A stretch of 64,000 nt of DNA from an uncultured Poribacteria bacterium (GTDB taxonomy: Bacteria; Poribacteria; WGA-4E; WGA-3G). Numbering within the stretch: position 1 is the first letter of the stretch; each line of letters begins with the position of its first letter. Location of the stretch: assembly GCA_951828385.1 (NCBI GenBank), contig OX639973.1:3277200-3341199 (forward strand), given 5' to 3'. This document shows, one piece after another, positions 37,129-45,894 of the stretch. The notes under the pieces were generated by a model. It was given only the letters and a program-made list of their open reading frames with translations. It was not told the origin of the DNA and did no database searches. The translations under genes and the position numbers were made by a program.

Positions 37129-39528
37129 TCATTTGATACAAACTATAAACCGTAGTTCCTGAAGATTTATCAAATTTGCTACTGCACTTATATCCTCAAC
37201 CAAACTGTTATCAATCTCTAATTTCTTCAATTTCGTGAGATCTCCGAGCGGGGTAATATTACTTATCTGATTACTACCTAAATTGAGCCACGTCAGGTCC
37301 AGTAGATTCGCAAGCGGTGAAATATCGACAATCTGATTTTCGTTGAGCGTTATGTTATTTAGATGCACCAAATTCGCTAAGGGCTGTAAGTCTGTGATTT
37401 CATTACCACTTGCATCGAGATGTTTTAAGAACACCGCATGTTCTAAGCCTGTCAAATCACTTATCTTGAGCCCGTTAATGCTCAAGTCGCGTAATAATCT
37501 GACTTGATCTTTTCTAAGTGGCACACCCTCCGGTAACGCTACTTTTTCTCTGAGTTGTTCTGTTATTGCCATTCGCAGGTTTACATCGGGCATCCATTCC
37601 GTAGCATTTTCTGTGTTAGTGGTATCAAGGCCCACAACACCATCCTCTTTAAGGTCAACAATCTCGTCCATCTTCAAGTAGATCTCACCATCTAAATCTG
37701 CAAGGGTATGCGCGTGCCCTTTGATCCCACTTGAAAAGCCTGTTGTGCTTCCTATGAATTCAATCTGCTGCTCCTTTCCGGAGCGGTTATAGACCGTCCA
37801 GCCGTTGGTGAACTCTCGGACGAATACACCGTCACGGTTGTCGTAAAGTTGCCCTTTTGTTTCAGCACCGCCGACAGGACGACCCAACTCAGCATTCCAG
37901 AAATCATACCAAATACGATCTTTGTTACGATCAATGTCTTCTACCCCGAAGAAAAGATAACCGTCCGAGTGCGTGAGAGTCAATGTTGTAAAGACACGCA
38001 TCCAACGTTGACTCGTTGGACTCTCTGATGTACCGATTGCTATGCCCTGCAAAACGTTTATCTGTGGATAGCGTAGGTTTTCTTCATACCAGAGGAATGC
38101 TTCCTCTATATCAATGAGTTCACGATAGGTGTAGCCTGCTTCCTTGAGTTCAGGTCCCGTTTCAATAAAACTGCCGTTAACGTATTCAGTGAAACTTACA
38201 GGCTTTTGAATGCCAGCATTCACCAGAATTAGGAAATCTTCTGGCACTCGGAGACGTACTTCATGTAATATGCGTTTGTATGCTGCTCGGATTTCTTCAT
38301 CAGTCGCGGGGTGTAGTTCGCGTCCGATGAACCCGGCGCCGTCATTGACGAACCCATCAATAGCAATGCCATCATAAAGCCCACTTTTGGCGATACCAAC
38401 AATATGCTCTATGAGAATGTCTTGGACACGAGGCTTAACTAAGTCTATCTGATATTCCAACCACGGTTGATTTACGTCTTTGGCGACGATCTGTCCAGTA
38501 GCGTCCCTGAGCCACACGTCGGAATCTTCAGGGAAACCTCCGGCATGTGACGAGTAGAACCCGATACCAAACAGAAGTAGATAGTTTGGATTAATATCAA
38601 GTCGCTGTTGGTAGATCGCCGCTGCGAGGGCACACCTACCAGACAGTCGGTTTGCTAATCCCTCAGTCGGGCGATCTTCCGTGATATGAACCTCAATCTC
38701 TGCTGCTTGATAGGGTGTAAAATCATTAATATGAAGATCGTGATAAGTCTCACTGACTTCTCTCGGTAAATTTGTGACATAAAACCCTGATTGGGAGAGA
38801 GATGGGTATGTTCGGTTTAAGACCCGTTCCTCAATAGGTGGCGGGAACGGTGGATTTTCGCATACCTCCTCGTAGTGAAAAACGTCGATGTTCAAATGGC
38901 GTAAGGGTGCGATATCCTCATTGAAGTTCTCTTTCATGGAGAGTCGCTTTAATCGGGTAAGGTTCGCTAAGGGGCTGAAATCTGTGATGAAGTTGCTTGT
39001 CAGTCGTAGGTCTTCTAAAATCGTGAGATTGCTGAGGACGGATATATCCCGAATCTGATTATATTCAAGGTCCAACCAGCGCAATCCTGTTAGATTTTCA
39101 AGGGCTATAATATCGGAGATTTGATTTATCGATAAATTGAGGCGATGCAAAGTGGTGAGATTCGCGAGCGGTGAAATATCAAATATCTGATTTTCACGGA
39201 GTGATAAGGTATGGAGGCGAACTAAACCCGACAGTGGGGTTAAGTCACTGATTTGATTACTATCGCCATTGAAATCTTGCAAGTTGATTGCGTGTTCTAA
39301 GCCGGTTAGATCGCTAATATTGCTGTTCCGCACGTCTAAATGTGAAAGATATTTCAGATGTTCTTCGGTAAGTGGTGTGTGATCGGGGAGTCCAATCTCT
39401 GCTCGGAGTGTCTTCCTGATTGCCATCCGCAAATTCGGATCGGGGATCCAAACTTCTGCGAAAAGCGGACTGTTTATGATTGTAACAGCGAAGAAAGCAA
39501 AAGACAAAAGACAATTTCTTATTTTCAT
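37129..39528 (-). pseudogene. 5' part of LRR / glycosidase-like / LRR gene, split by the element
   Basis: Starts at ATG 39528 (MKIRNCLLSFAFF), with AAGGA upstream, and has a signal peptide ending at FAE. An LRR cap WIPDPNLRMAIRKTLRAE and about seven LRRs (to residue 220) are followed by a TIM-barrel-like middle domain with YDGIAIDGFVNDGAG and LILVNAG near 395-450, which resembles putative glycoside hydrolases. A second cap and LRRs begin at WMPDVNLRMAITEQLRE. The frame runs into the element after INLQELRF and stops in its terminal repeat. With the part at 34623 the intact protein would be about 960 residues. Confidence 0.85.
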
Positions 39529-39570
39529 ACGGATTTCCTTCATTTTTCTTTTTTCAAGTATCATTTTCTG

Positions 39571-41790
39571 TTAGTTACTAAACGCATTCGCAACAATCAC
39601 CAAATCAAGGATATTGACGACACCATCACTATTCAGATCGGGGCCTGTTTCACCGAAAGCATTAGCAACAATGACCAAATCCAAGATATTCACAATGCCA
39701 TCGCCATTGAGATCGGCAACGTTGATTTTCAGATACATCTCACCATCGAGATCGGGGATTGTGTGTTCAATGCCGGTGATACCGCTTTCAACACCCGTAG
39801 TTTCCATCGGTAACGTAATCGTCTGTACTTGTCCGCTTCGGTTATAGACTGCCCAACCGTTGGTGAACTCGCGGATGAAGATGCCGTCGCGGTTATCGTA
39901 AAGCTGCCCTTTTGTTTCAGCACCGCCGATAGGACGACCGAGATCGGCATCCCAGAAATCATACCAGATATGTTCGTTATCTTCCTCACCTCTATTGTAA
40001 ACCACATAGGCATCCGAATGCGTGAGGGCGAGTGTCGTAAAGACACGCATCCATTTTTGATTGATTGGGCTGTTTGGATGTTCTGTTCCAATTCCATACC
40101 CTTCTACAACATTGACTTGCGGGTACCGTAAGTTTGCTTCGTTCCATTGCAGTGCATTTTCCAGAATGGAAAGGTCCTCATAATTATAGTATCTGCCAGG
40201 CTCTCTAACAAACTCTACAAGAGATCCGTTTATGAGTTCCGAAAGACTTTCCATTTTTGAGGCACCCGCGTTAACAATAATTATGAAATCGTCTGGCACA
40301 CGAGCACGAATTTCACTGAAAATGTGGATAACAGCTGCCTCAATTTCTTCAGAAGAGGCTTTAAGGCTATCACGATCATCTATTGATACGATACGACCGG
40401 GACCTCCGGCAAAGTTATCAATCATAATACCATCAAAAAGACCACAAGTTGCTATAGCGACCCCTTGTCTTATCAAAATTTCTTGAACTTCAGGGTCAAC
40501 TATATTAAGATAAGATTGGCTGTCGAGATTGACCCGATTTCCCGCCCGGTCTGTCATCCAATACTTGGATTCATCTGGAAATAACGCGCCGCCGGGTTTC
40601 CATGCGAAAAATTCCCACCAATATAAGGAGACGAAATTGGGGTTCCGCGCATGATAATACGCGTGACGCTCCTGTGGGACGTTCTCCTTCAATATTAAAT
40701 CTGCTCCCAGAGTGCTCTTTTGAAAATGTAAGTCTCCGTAGTGGATAAGTCCAGCAAGAAGGAGATCCGGAAACGGCACCGATTCGGGATCTGCATAACG
40801 ATTCAATAACGGTATCCCTTCAAACCAAATTGGACTTACGGCTTGAAAAACAGAAGGGAATGTCCGGGTTGAGATTCGTTCCTCAACAGAAATAATAGAG
40901 AATTCGACAGACTCACACAGGATATCGTATCTGAATTCTATTAAATTTAAACCGAGGAACGGTGTAATATCTTCTACCAAAATTCCTTCAATATTCAGAT
41001 ACCTTAGGACAGGTAAATTCAGTAATGGACTCAGGTCTCGGATAGGGTTGCCTTGAAGCCTGACTTGCACAAGATTTGTCAGATTTTCCAATGTGGATAT
41101 ATCTACGATCTTATTATCGTTAAGACTGAGCTCTACTAATTCAGTGAGGTTTCTCAGGGGCGTTATATCGCTAATCTGATTGATGCCTAAATGCAATGTT
41201 TTCAAGTTAGTTAGTTGTTCAAGGGGTGAAATATCAGAGACACGATTTGCTGTCAAACTGAGTTGTTCAAGTTCAACCAAATCTGATAGCGGAAGTAGAT
41301 TGCTAACTTGATTTTCGCCAAAATGTAAGTGCAATGTTTTTAAGTTGGTTAGTTGTTCGAGCGGCGATATGTCGGAGATACGATTTTCACTCAGGTAGAG
41401 ATCTTTCAAGTTTGTCAGGTTCGCAAGTGGCGAAATATCTGATATTTGATTCTTATGAAGAGATAAACTCGTCAAATTCCCCAAACTTGCCAAAGGTTGT
41501 AAATCTTCGATGTGGTTATCATCCGCGTAAAACTGTTCTAAAGAGACTGCATGCTCTAAGCCGGTTAGATCCTTGACTTGGTTACCCTCAGGAACACCCA
41601 AATACGTTAGCAACCTCAGATGTTCTTTGGTAAGTGGTGTGTGATCGGGGAGTCCAATCTCTGCTCGGAGTGTCTTCCTGATTGCCATCCGCAAATTCGG
41701 ATCGGGGATCCAAACTTCTGCGAAAAGCGGACTGTTTATGATTGTAACAGTGAAGAAAGCAAAAGCCAAAAGACAATTTCTTATTTTCAT
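39571..41790 (-). CDS. Secreted LRR - glycosidase-like - dockerin protein
   Basis: 739 residues from ATG 41790 (MKIRNCLLAFAFFTV) with a signal peptide. The LRR cap VWIPDPNLRMAIRKTLRAE is followed by nine or so 22-residue internalin-type LRRs (to about 310). A TIM-barrel-like domain follows, with LFDGIMIDNFAGGPGR and DFIIIVNAGASKM, and a beta-rich end with KGQLYDNRDGIFIREFTNGWAVYNRSG. Two dockerin-like repeats (DLNGDGIVNILDLVIVANAF) close the protein. Calcium-binding dockerin pairs normally dock to cohesins, none of which is seen here. It lies 43 bases from the next gene's signal start, in the same orientation as its paralogues. Confidence 0.87.
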   Translation of the reverse strand: MKIRNCLLAFAFFTVTIINSPLFAEVWIPDPNLRMAIRKTLRAEIGLPDHTPLTKEHLRLLTYLGVPEGNQVKDLTGLEHAVSLEQFYADDNHIEDLQPLASLGNLTSLSLHKNQISDISPLANLTNLKDLYLSENRISDISPLEQLTNLKTLHLHFGENQVSNLLPLSDLVELEQLSLTANRVSDISPLEQLTNLKTLHLGINQISDITPLRNLTELVELSLNDNKIVDISTLENLTNLVQVRLQGNPIRDLSPLLNLPVLRYLNIEGILVEDITPFLGLNLIEFRYDILCESVEFSIISVEERISTRTFPSVFQAVSPIWFEGIPLLNRYADPESVPFPDLLLAGLIHYGDLHFQKSTLGADLILKENVPQERHAYYHARNPNFVSLYWWEFFAWKPGGALFPDESKYWMTDRAGNRVNLDSQSYLNIVDPEVQEILIRQGVAIATCGLFDGIMIDNFAGGPGRIVSIDDRDSLKASSEEIEAAVIHIFSEIRARVPDDFIIIVNAGASKMESLSELINGSLVEFVREPGRYYNYEDLSILENALQWNEANLRYPQVNVVEGYGIGTEHPNSPINQKWMRVFTTLALTHSDAYVVYNRGEEDNEHIWYDFWDADLGRPIGGAETKGQLYDNRDGIFIREFTNGWAVYNRSGQVQTITLPMETTGVESGITGIEHTIPDLDGEMYLKINVADLNGDGIVNILDLVIVANAFGETGPDLNSDGVVNILDLVIVANAFSN

Positions 41791-41832
41791 ACGGATTTCC
41801 TTCATTTTTCTTGTTTGAAGTGCCATTTTCTG

Positions 41833-43347
41833 TTAGTTACTAAACGCATTCGCAACAATCACCAAATCAAGGATATTCACAATCCCATCGCCGTTGAGAT
41901 CAGAGGTTGTCTTCCCGAGAGCATTAGCGACAATGACTAAATCCAAAACATTGACGACACCATCGCCATTGATGTCGGCGGTTATTCCTGTCTTTAGATA
42001 CATCTCACCGTCTAAATCGGCAATGACATGCCGAAAACTTGTGGCACCGCTCGCAACGCCAGTGGTTTGTGCAATAAAATTGATTTGCTGTTCTGTGCCA
42101 CTGCGGTTATATACTGCCCAACCATTAGTGAACTCACGGATAAAAATGCCGTCAATGTCGTTGTAGGTTTGTGCTTTTGTTTCATTGCCGCCAACAGGGC
42201 GACCGAGGTCGGCATCCCAGAAGTCATACCAGATGTGGTCGTGGTGAGCCTCCCCAATGTAAAATCCACCTCTATTGTAAAGGACATAGCCATCGGAGTG
42301 TGTGAGACTGAGAGTGGTAAAGACGCGCATCCATTTTTGGTTTTCTGGACTATCCGGCGGTTGCATTTCAAGTCCGAAACCTTCGAGACAATTAATCTGT
42401 GGATACCGTAAGTTTTCCTCGTTCCATAGCAATAGTTCTTCTATTAGGACAAGGTCATCGTAATTGTAGTGTCTATGGGGTTGTCTGACAACCTCCATAA
42501 AACTGCCGTTAATATATTTTGTAAAACTTTCTAATTCCCCAGCTCCGATCCCACCGTTAACGAGTATTAGAAAATCGTCTGGCACCCGTTCACGCACCTC
42601 GCTAAAAAGATACACAAGTGCTTCTATAATCTCGGCACCCATTTTCTCGGAGACCCTATTAGGGTCTATACGCCCATAACGGTCATTGGTAAATAAAGTA
42701 AACGAGTCAATCATCATACCATCAAAAAGCCCACAGTTCGCATAATCTACTGTTTGGTTAATAATAATATCTTGAACTTCACGATTGAAAATATTAAGAT
42801 AATATACACCAGGATCTGGATATTCAATCAAACCCCCGTCAATATCCGATCTAAGCCAGAAATCAGGATTGTCTGGATATTGATGTAGTTCACCTACATG
42901 AAAACTGACCCATAACAAAAATATATAATTCGGATTCAGCGCAAGTCTACGTTGATGCGTTGCTTTTGCAATTTCCATATCCTCTACACCTATCTGTCTT
43001 GATAAGCCAGTGAACGGTTGATCCTCGGTAACATGGTGTCTGATAAATGCACGTTCATAGGGCATAAAGTCGCTAAAATGTAGATCATGAACGATAATAT
43101 ATTCATCTTTTGTATATGATTCAAACCATTCCTCAACGTTCATTTCAAAGGTAGGAGCGGGCAAACCATCAACCAAAAGTGGATTCGCTGCTTGAAAAGT
43201 AGATGGGAATGTCCGTGTCAGGATCCGTTCTTCAACGGGTGGCGCAGGAAATTCAACAGTCTGGTCACATATTTGCGCATGATCGTCAGCGTAAAGTAGA
43301 CAGGTGATAACTAAGAGAACAAGGATATAGAAATTAAGTTTTCTCAT
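41833..43347 (-). CDS. Secreted glycosidase-like - dockerin protein without LRR
   Basis: 504 residues, a shorter paralogue. The signal peptide MRKLNFYILVLLVITCLLYAD is of the same type as the protein at 43825. The LRR part is absent: the mature protein goes straight to the barrel-like domain (RILTRTFPSTFQAANP, then LFDGMMIDSFTLF and DFLILVNGGIGAG). Two dockerin-like repeats end the protein (ADINGDGVVNVLDLVIVANAL and DLNGDGIVNILDLVIVANAF). Its ATG overlaps the stop of the PhyH remnant by four bases; AGGAGA precedes it. Confidence 0.87.
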   Translation of the reverse strand: MRKLNFYILVLLVITCLLYADDHAQICDQTVEFPAPPVEERILTRTFPSTFQAANPLLVDGLPAPTFEMNVEEWFESYTKDEYIIVHDLHFSDFMPYERAFIRHHVTEDQPFTGLSRQIGVEDMEIAKATHQRRLALNPNYIFLLWVSFHVGELHQYPDNPDFWLRSDIDGGLIEYPDPGVYYLNIFNREVQDIIINQTVDYANCGLFDGMMIDSFTLFTNDRYGRIDPNRVSEKMGAEIIEALVYLFSEVRERVPDDFLILVNGGIGAGELESFTKYINGSFMEVVRQPHRHYNYDDLVLIEELLLWNEENLRYPQINCLEGFGLEMQPPDSPENQKWMRVFTTLSLTHSDGYVLYNRGGFYIGEAHHDHIWYDFWDADLGRPVGGNETKAQTYNDIDGIFIREFTNGWAVYNRSGTEQQINFIAQTTGVASGATSFRHVIADLDGEMYLKTGITADINGDGVVNVLDLVIVANALGKTTSDLNGDGIVNILDLVIVANAFSN

Positions 43348-43640
43348 GGAAGTCTCCTATTTTTGCGGTTTGTTTCATTTTCTTTCCTTACCCAATCATG
43401 AAATAATATGATCCGTATCTTGTCGGAGGTATTCGGTTGTTCCTGATGTGCGAGTTTCGGATGCCAGAACAGGACATCTCCCACATTTCCATAAAAGAAA
43501 ACAGGTTCTGCTAATCTTTGTTGCTGCGTTTCATCCAAGTCGCGAGTCTCTTTTGGGAACCCAAGTCTATGGCTCCCCGGATAAATCGAAAAACAGCCGC
43601 CATCGGGTTGGACATCATCTAAAAGGTGGTGTGTGATCGG
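43344..43640 (-). pseudogene. C-terminal remnant of a PhyH-family dioxygenase
   Basis: About 95 codons with the PhyH end: DDVQPDGGCFSIYPGSHRLGFP, then GDVLFWHPKLAHQEQPN, which has the distal iron histidine. The N-terminal half with HxD is missing. The 5' edge fuses at about 43622 to a truncated LRR gene, so the fragment is a recombination product. Its stop overlaps the next gene's ATG. Confidence 0.8.
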
Positions 43641-43782
43641 GGAGTTCAATCTCTGCTCGGAGTGTCTTCCTGATTGCCATCCGTAAATTCGGATCGGGGA
43701 GCCAGTCTTCTGCGAAAAGGGGACTGTTTATAATCGTAACACTGAGCAAAACAAAAGCCAAAAGACAATTTCTTATTTTCAT
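43618..43782 (-). pseudogene. 5' remnant of an LRR-dockerin gene
   Basis: ATG 43782 opens the same signal peptide as at 39528 and 41790 (MKIRNCLLAFVLLSVTIINS), followed by the cap WLPDPNLRMAIRKTLRAEIELPDHTP. Identity with the paralogues ends at that point; the frame stops five codons later where the PhyH remnant begins. The LRR, barrel and dockerin parts are gone. Confidence 0.82.
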
Positions 43783-43824
43783 ACGGATTTCCTTCATTTC
43801 TCTTTTTTGAAGTATCATTTTCTG

Positions 43825-45825
43825 TTAGTTACTAAACGCATTCGCAACAATCACCAAATCAAGGATATTCACAATCCCATCGCCGTTAAGATCCGGTGTT
43901 GTTTTGCCGAAAGCATTAGCAACAATGACCAAATCCAAGATATTGACAATACCATCACTGTTGAGATCAGCGACCTCTCCAATGCGCTTCAAGTAAATTT
44001 CGCCATCTAAATCTGGTAGGGGGTGGGCGTATCCTTTGATGCCACTTGAAACGGCTGTTGTGCTCTCCGAGAACTCGATCTGCTGTTCCTCACCAGAACG
44101 GTTATAGACCGCCCAACCGTTGGTGAACTCACGAATGAATACACCATTGCGATTATCGTAAAGCTGCCCTTTTGTTTCAGCACCGCCGACAGGATGACCA
44201 AGGTCGGCATCCCAGAAATCATACCAGATATGTTCGTGATCAGGTCCGCCGTGAAATCGCTTACCAGTATTGTAAAGCACGTAACCATCAGAGTGTGTTA
44301 ATCCCATTGTCGTGAACAACCGCATCCAACGTCGGTTGTCGGGACTGTCAGCCGGTTCTGTGCCGATGCCCTCACCTTCCAAACAATTGATCTGCGGAGA
44401 GCGTAGATTTAATTCATTCCAGAGGAGTATATCCTCAATTTCAATGAGTTCGCGATAAGTATAACCTTCTGGATGATCTCTACCAAGTTCCATAAAACTC
44501 CCGTCAACGTATTCGGCATAGGCTGTCGGTCTCGATCTACCAGCATTAATAAGTATCAGAAAATCTTTCCGAACTCGGTTGCGAGCCTCACGCAATATGC
44601 GGGTTGTTGCAGCGATGATTTCTTCATTGGTGTGAGGAAAGACATCTCGTCCAACAAAACCGGTAGCATTCCAAGCAAACCCGTCAATCATAATACCATC
44701 ATAAAGTCCACACTCAGCAATACTCACAATCCGTTCGATTATTATATCTTGTAGCCCTGGGTTCATAAAGTTTACCATTGGCCCGTTGAGAATCTCGCTG
44801 TAGACTATTTGATCGTTGTCATCTTTAAGCCAAAAATCGGAGTTCGGTGGATACCTTGATAACTCGCCACTACCATTAATAATAATGTGTCGAAGGGTAA
44901 CTATATTCGGATTTAGGGCAAGAAGCCTATCACGTTCATCTTGAGCGGCTTCTAAATTACCGCCAACCCGAGTCGCCAAGCCGCGTGTGCTCTTACTCGG
45001 AGTTGTTCGCCAAGCAAGTTCAAAAGTCAGACTGAAAGCGAGATCATGATAATCTATACCGCCATGTTTAGGGAGCCCCGCAATTATGAGGCTATCCCAT
45101 GCTTTAAAAACAGATGGAAACGAGCGTGTTAGGATACGCTCTTCAACTGGTAAAGACGGTATATTACAAAGCCTATTATACTCAAATACGGTCAGATTCA
45201 AATGCTGCAATGGACTGAAATCCGAGACAGGATTATCCACAATATCTAACACTTCCAACTGGCTAAGATCTTTTAAAGGACTGACATCTGTGATCAAATT
45301 ACTACCAAGGATTAACTTTTTTAGATTTTTCAATCCAGCAAGCGGAGCTACATCCGAGATTTGACAACCTGCCAAATCTAAGTCTTCTAAATGGATAAGG
45401 TTTGAGACTGGGCTGAGGTCGCTTATCGGATTGAATGCACAGTTCAAATATACAAGGGAGGTCAAAGGCTCTAATGGCGATAAATCGGAGACTTGATTGC
45501 CAAGCAGAACCAATCCACGTAATTTTGTTAAGTTTCGCAGCGGCGTTATATCTTCTATGAGATTAATTCCGAGATTGAGACCGACTTCAAGATTTTGTGC
45601 GAATTCCAATCCTTGTATTGAACGAATCCCTCTGTGTTGTGCCTCAAGATGTATCAGTGATTTGATATTCTCTTTTGTCAAGGGCACTTCATCGGGTAAC
45701 TCAAGCTTTTCTCGAATCGCTATGCGCAGGTTCGCATCCGGCATCCAGTGTGGTTCTTCTGCGCCAGCGTAAAGTAGACATCCAATCGCTAAGAGGATAA
45801 GGATACAGCAGTTAAGTTTTTTCAT
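43825..45825 (-). CDS. Secreted LRR - glycosidase-like - dockerin protein
   Basis: 666 residues. The signal peptide is MKKLNCCILILLAIGCLLYAG and the cap is WMPDANLRIAIREKLELPDE. About six LRRs follow to residue 220 (for example LKNLKKLILGSNLITDVSPL), then the barrel-like domain with LYDGIMIDGFAWNATG and DFLILINAGRSRP near 410-450. A KGQLYDNRNGVFIREFTNGWAVYNRSG segment and two dockerin-like repeats end the protein. GGAGA precedes the ATG. The gene directly follows the sigma-LRR gene and shares its LRR cap type, so the two probably belong to one transcription unit. Confidence 0.87.
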   Translation of the reverse strand: MKKLNCCILILLAIGCLLYAGAEEPHWMPDANLRIAIREKLELPDEVPLTKENIKSLIHLEAQHRGIRSIQGLEFAQNLEVGLNLGINLIEDITPLRNLTKLRGLVLLGNQVSDLSPLEPLTSLVYLNCAFNPISDLSPVSNLIHLEDLDLAGCQISDVAPLAGLKNLKKLILGSNLITDVSPLKDLSQLEVLDIVDNPVSDFSPLQHLNLTVFEYNRLCNIPSLPVEERILTRSFPSVFKAWDSLIIAGLPKHGGIDYHDLAFSLTFELAWRTTPSKSTRGLATRVGGNLEAAQDERDRLLALNPNIVTLRHIIINGSGELSRYPPNSDFWLKDDNDQIVYSEILNGPMVNFMNPGLQDIIIERIVSIAECGLYDGIMIDGFAWNATGFVGRDVFPHTNEEIIAATTRILREARNRVRKDFLILINAGRSRPTAYAEYVDGSFMELGRDHPEGYTYRELIEIEDILLWNELNLRSPQINCLEGEGIGTEPADSPDNRRWMRLFTTMGLTHSDGYVLYNTGKRFHGGPDHEHIWYDFWDADLGHPVGGAETKGQLYDNRNGVFIREFTNGWAVYNRSGEEQQIEFSESTTAVSSGIKGYAHPLPDLDGEIYLKRIGEVADLNSDGIVNILDLVIVANAFGKTTPDLNGDGIVNILDLVIVANAFSN

Positions 45826-45843
45826 ATAAATCTCCGATTTTTG

Positions 45844-45876
45844 TTATCCACTAAATGCATTGGCAACAATTACCAA
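45844..45876 (-). pseudogene. Dockerin tail remnant after the sigma-LRR gene
   Basis: Eleven codons encode LVIVANAFSG and a stop, the exact end of a dockerin-like repeat, in the same frame as the sigma-LRR gene. They begin about 18 bases after that gene's TAG. The sigma-LRR gene, or an ancestor that recombined here, once ended in a dockerin-like repeat. Confidence 0.75.
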
Positions 45877-45894
45877 GTGGCAGCACCCTTCATT

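Larger units (their letters stand above)
35130..37145 (-). mobile_element. 2,016-bp transposon-like element with two DUF1670-like genes
   Basis: The ends are inverted repeats: GTATCAAATGACC reads inward at 35132-35144 and, on the other strand, at 37139-37127. Both ends open with TAG (one has TAGTTT, the other TAG). TAAA lies directly outside each end (35126-35129 and 37146-37149), consistent with a 4-bp target duplication. The element interrupts an LRR-dockerin gene in frame. It carries two overlapping genes and a subterminal hairpin (gctggaag/cttcccagc, 35153-35184). No DDE, serine or tyrosine recombinase was recognised. Confidence 0.85.

Noticed and set aside
34623-45825. Cellulosome-type assembly from the dockerin-like repeats
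   Set aside because: No cohesin domain is visible in the window; the repeats may simply be calcium-stabilised C-terminal tails.
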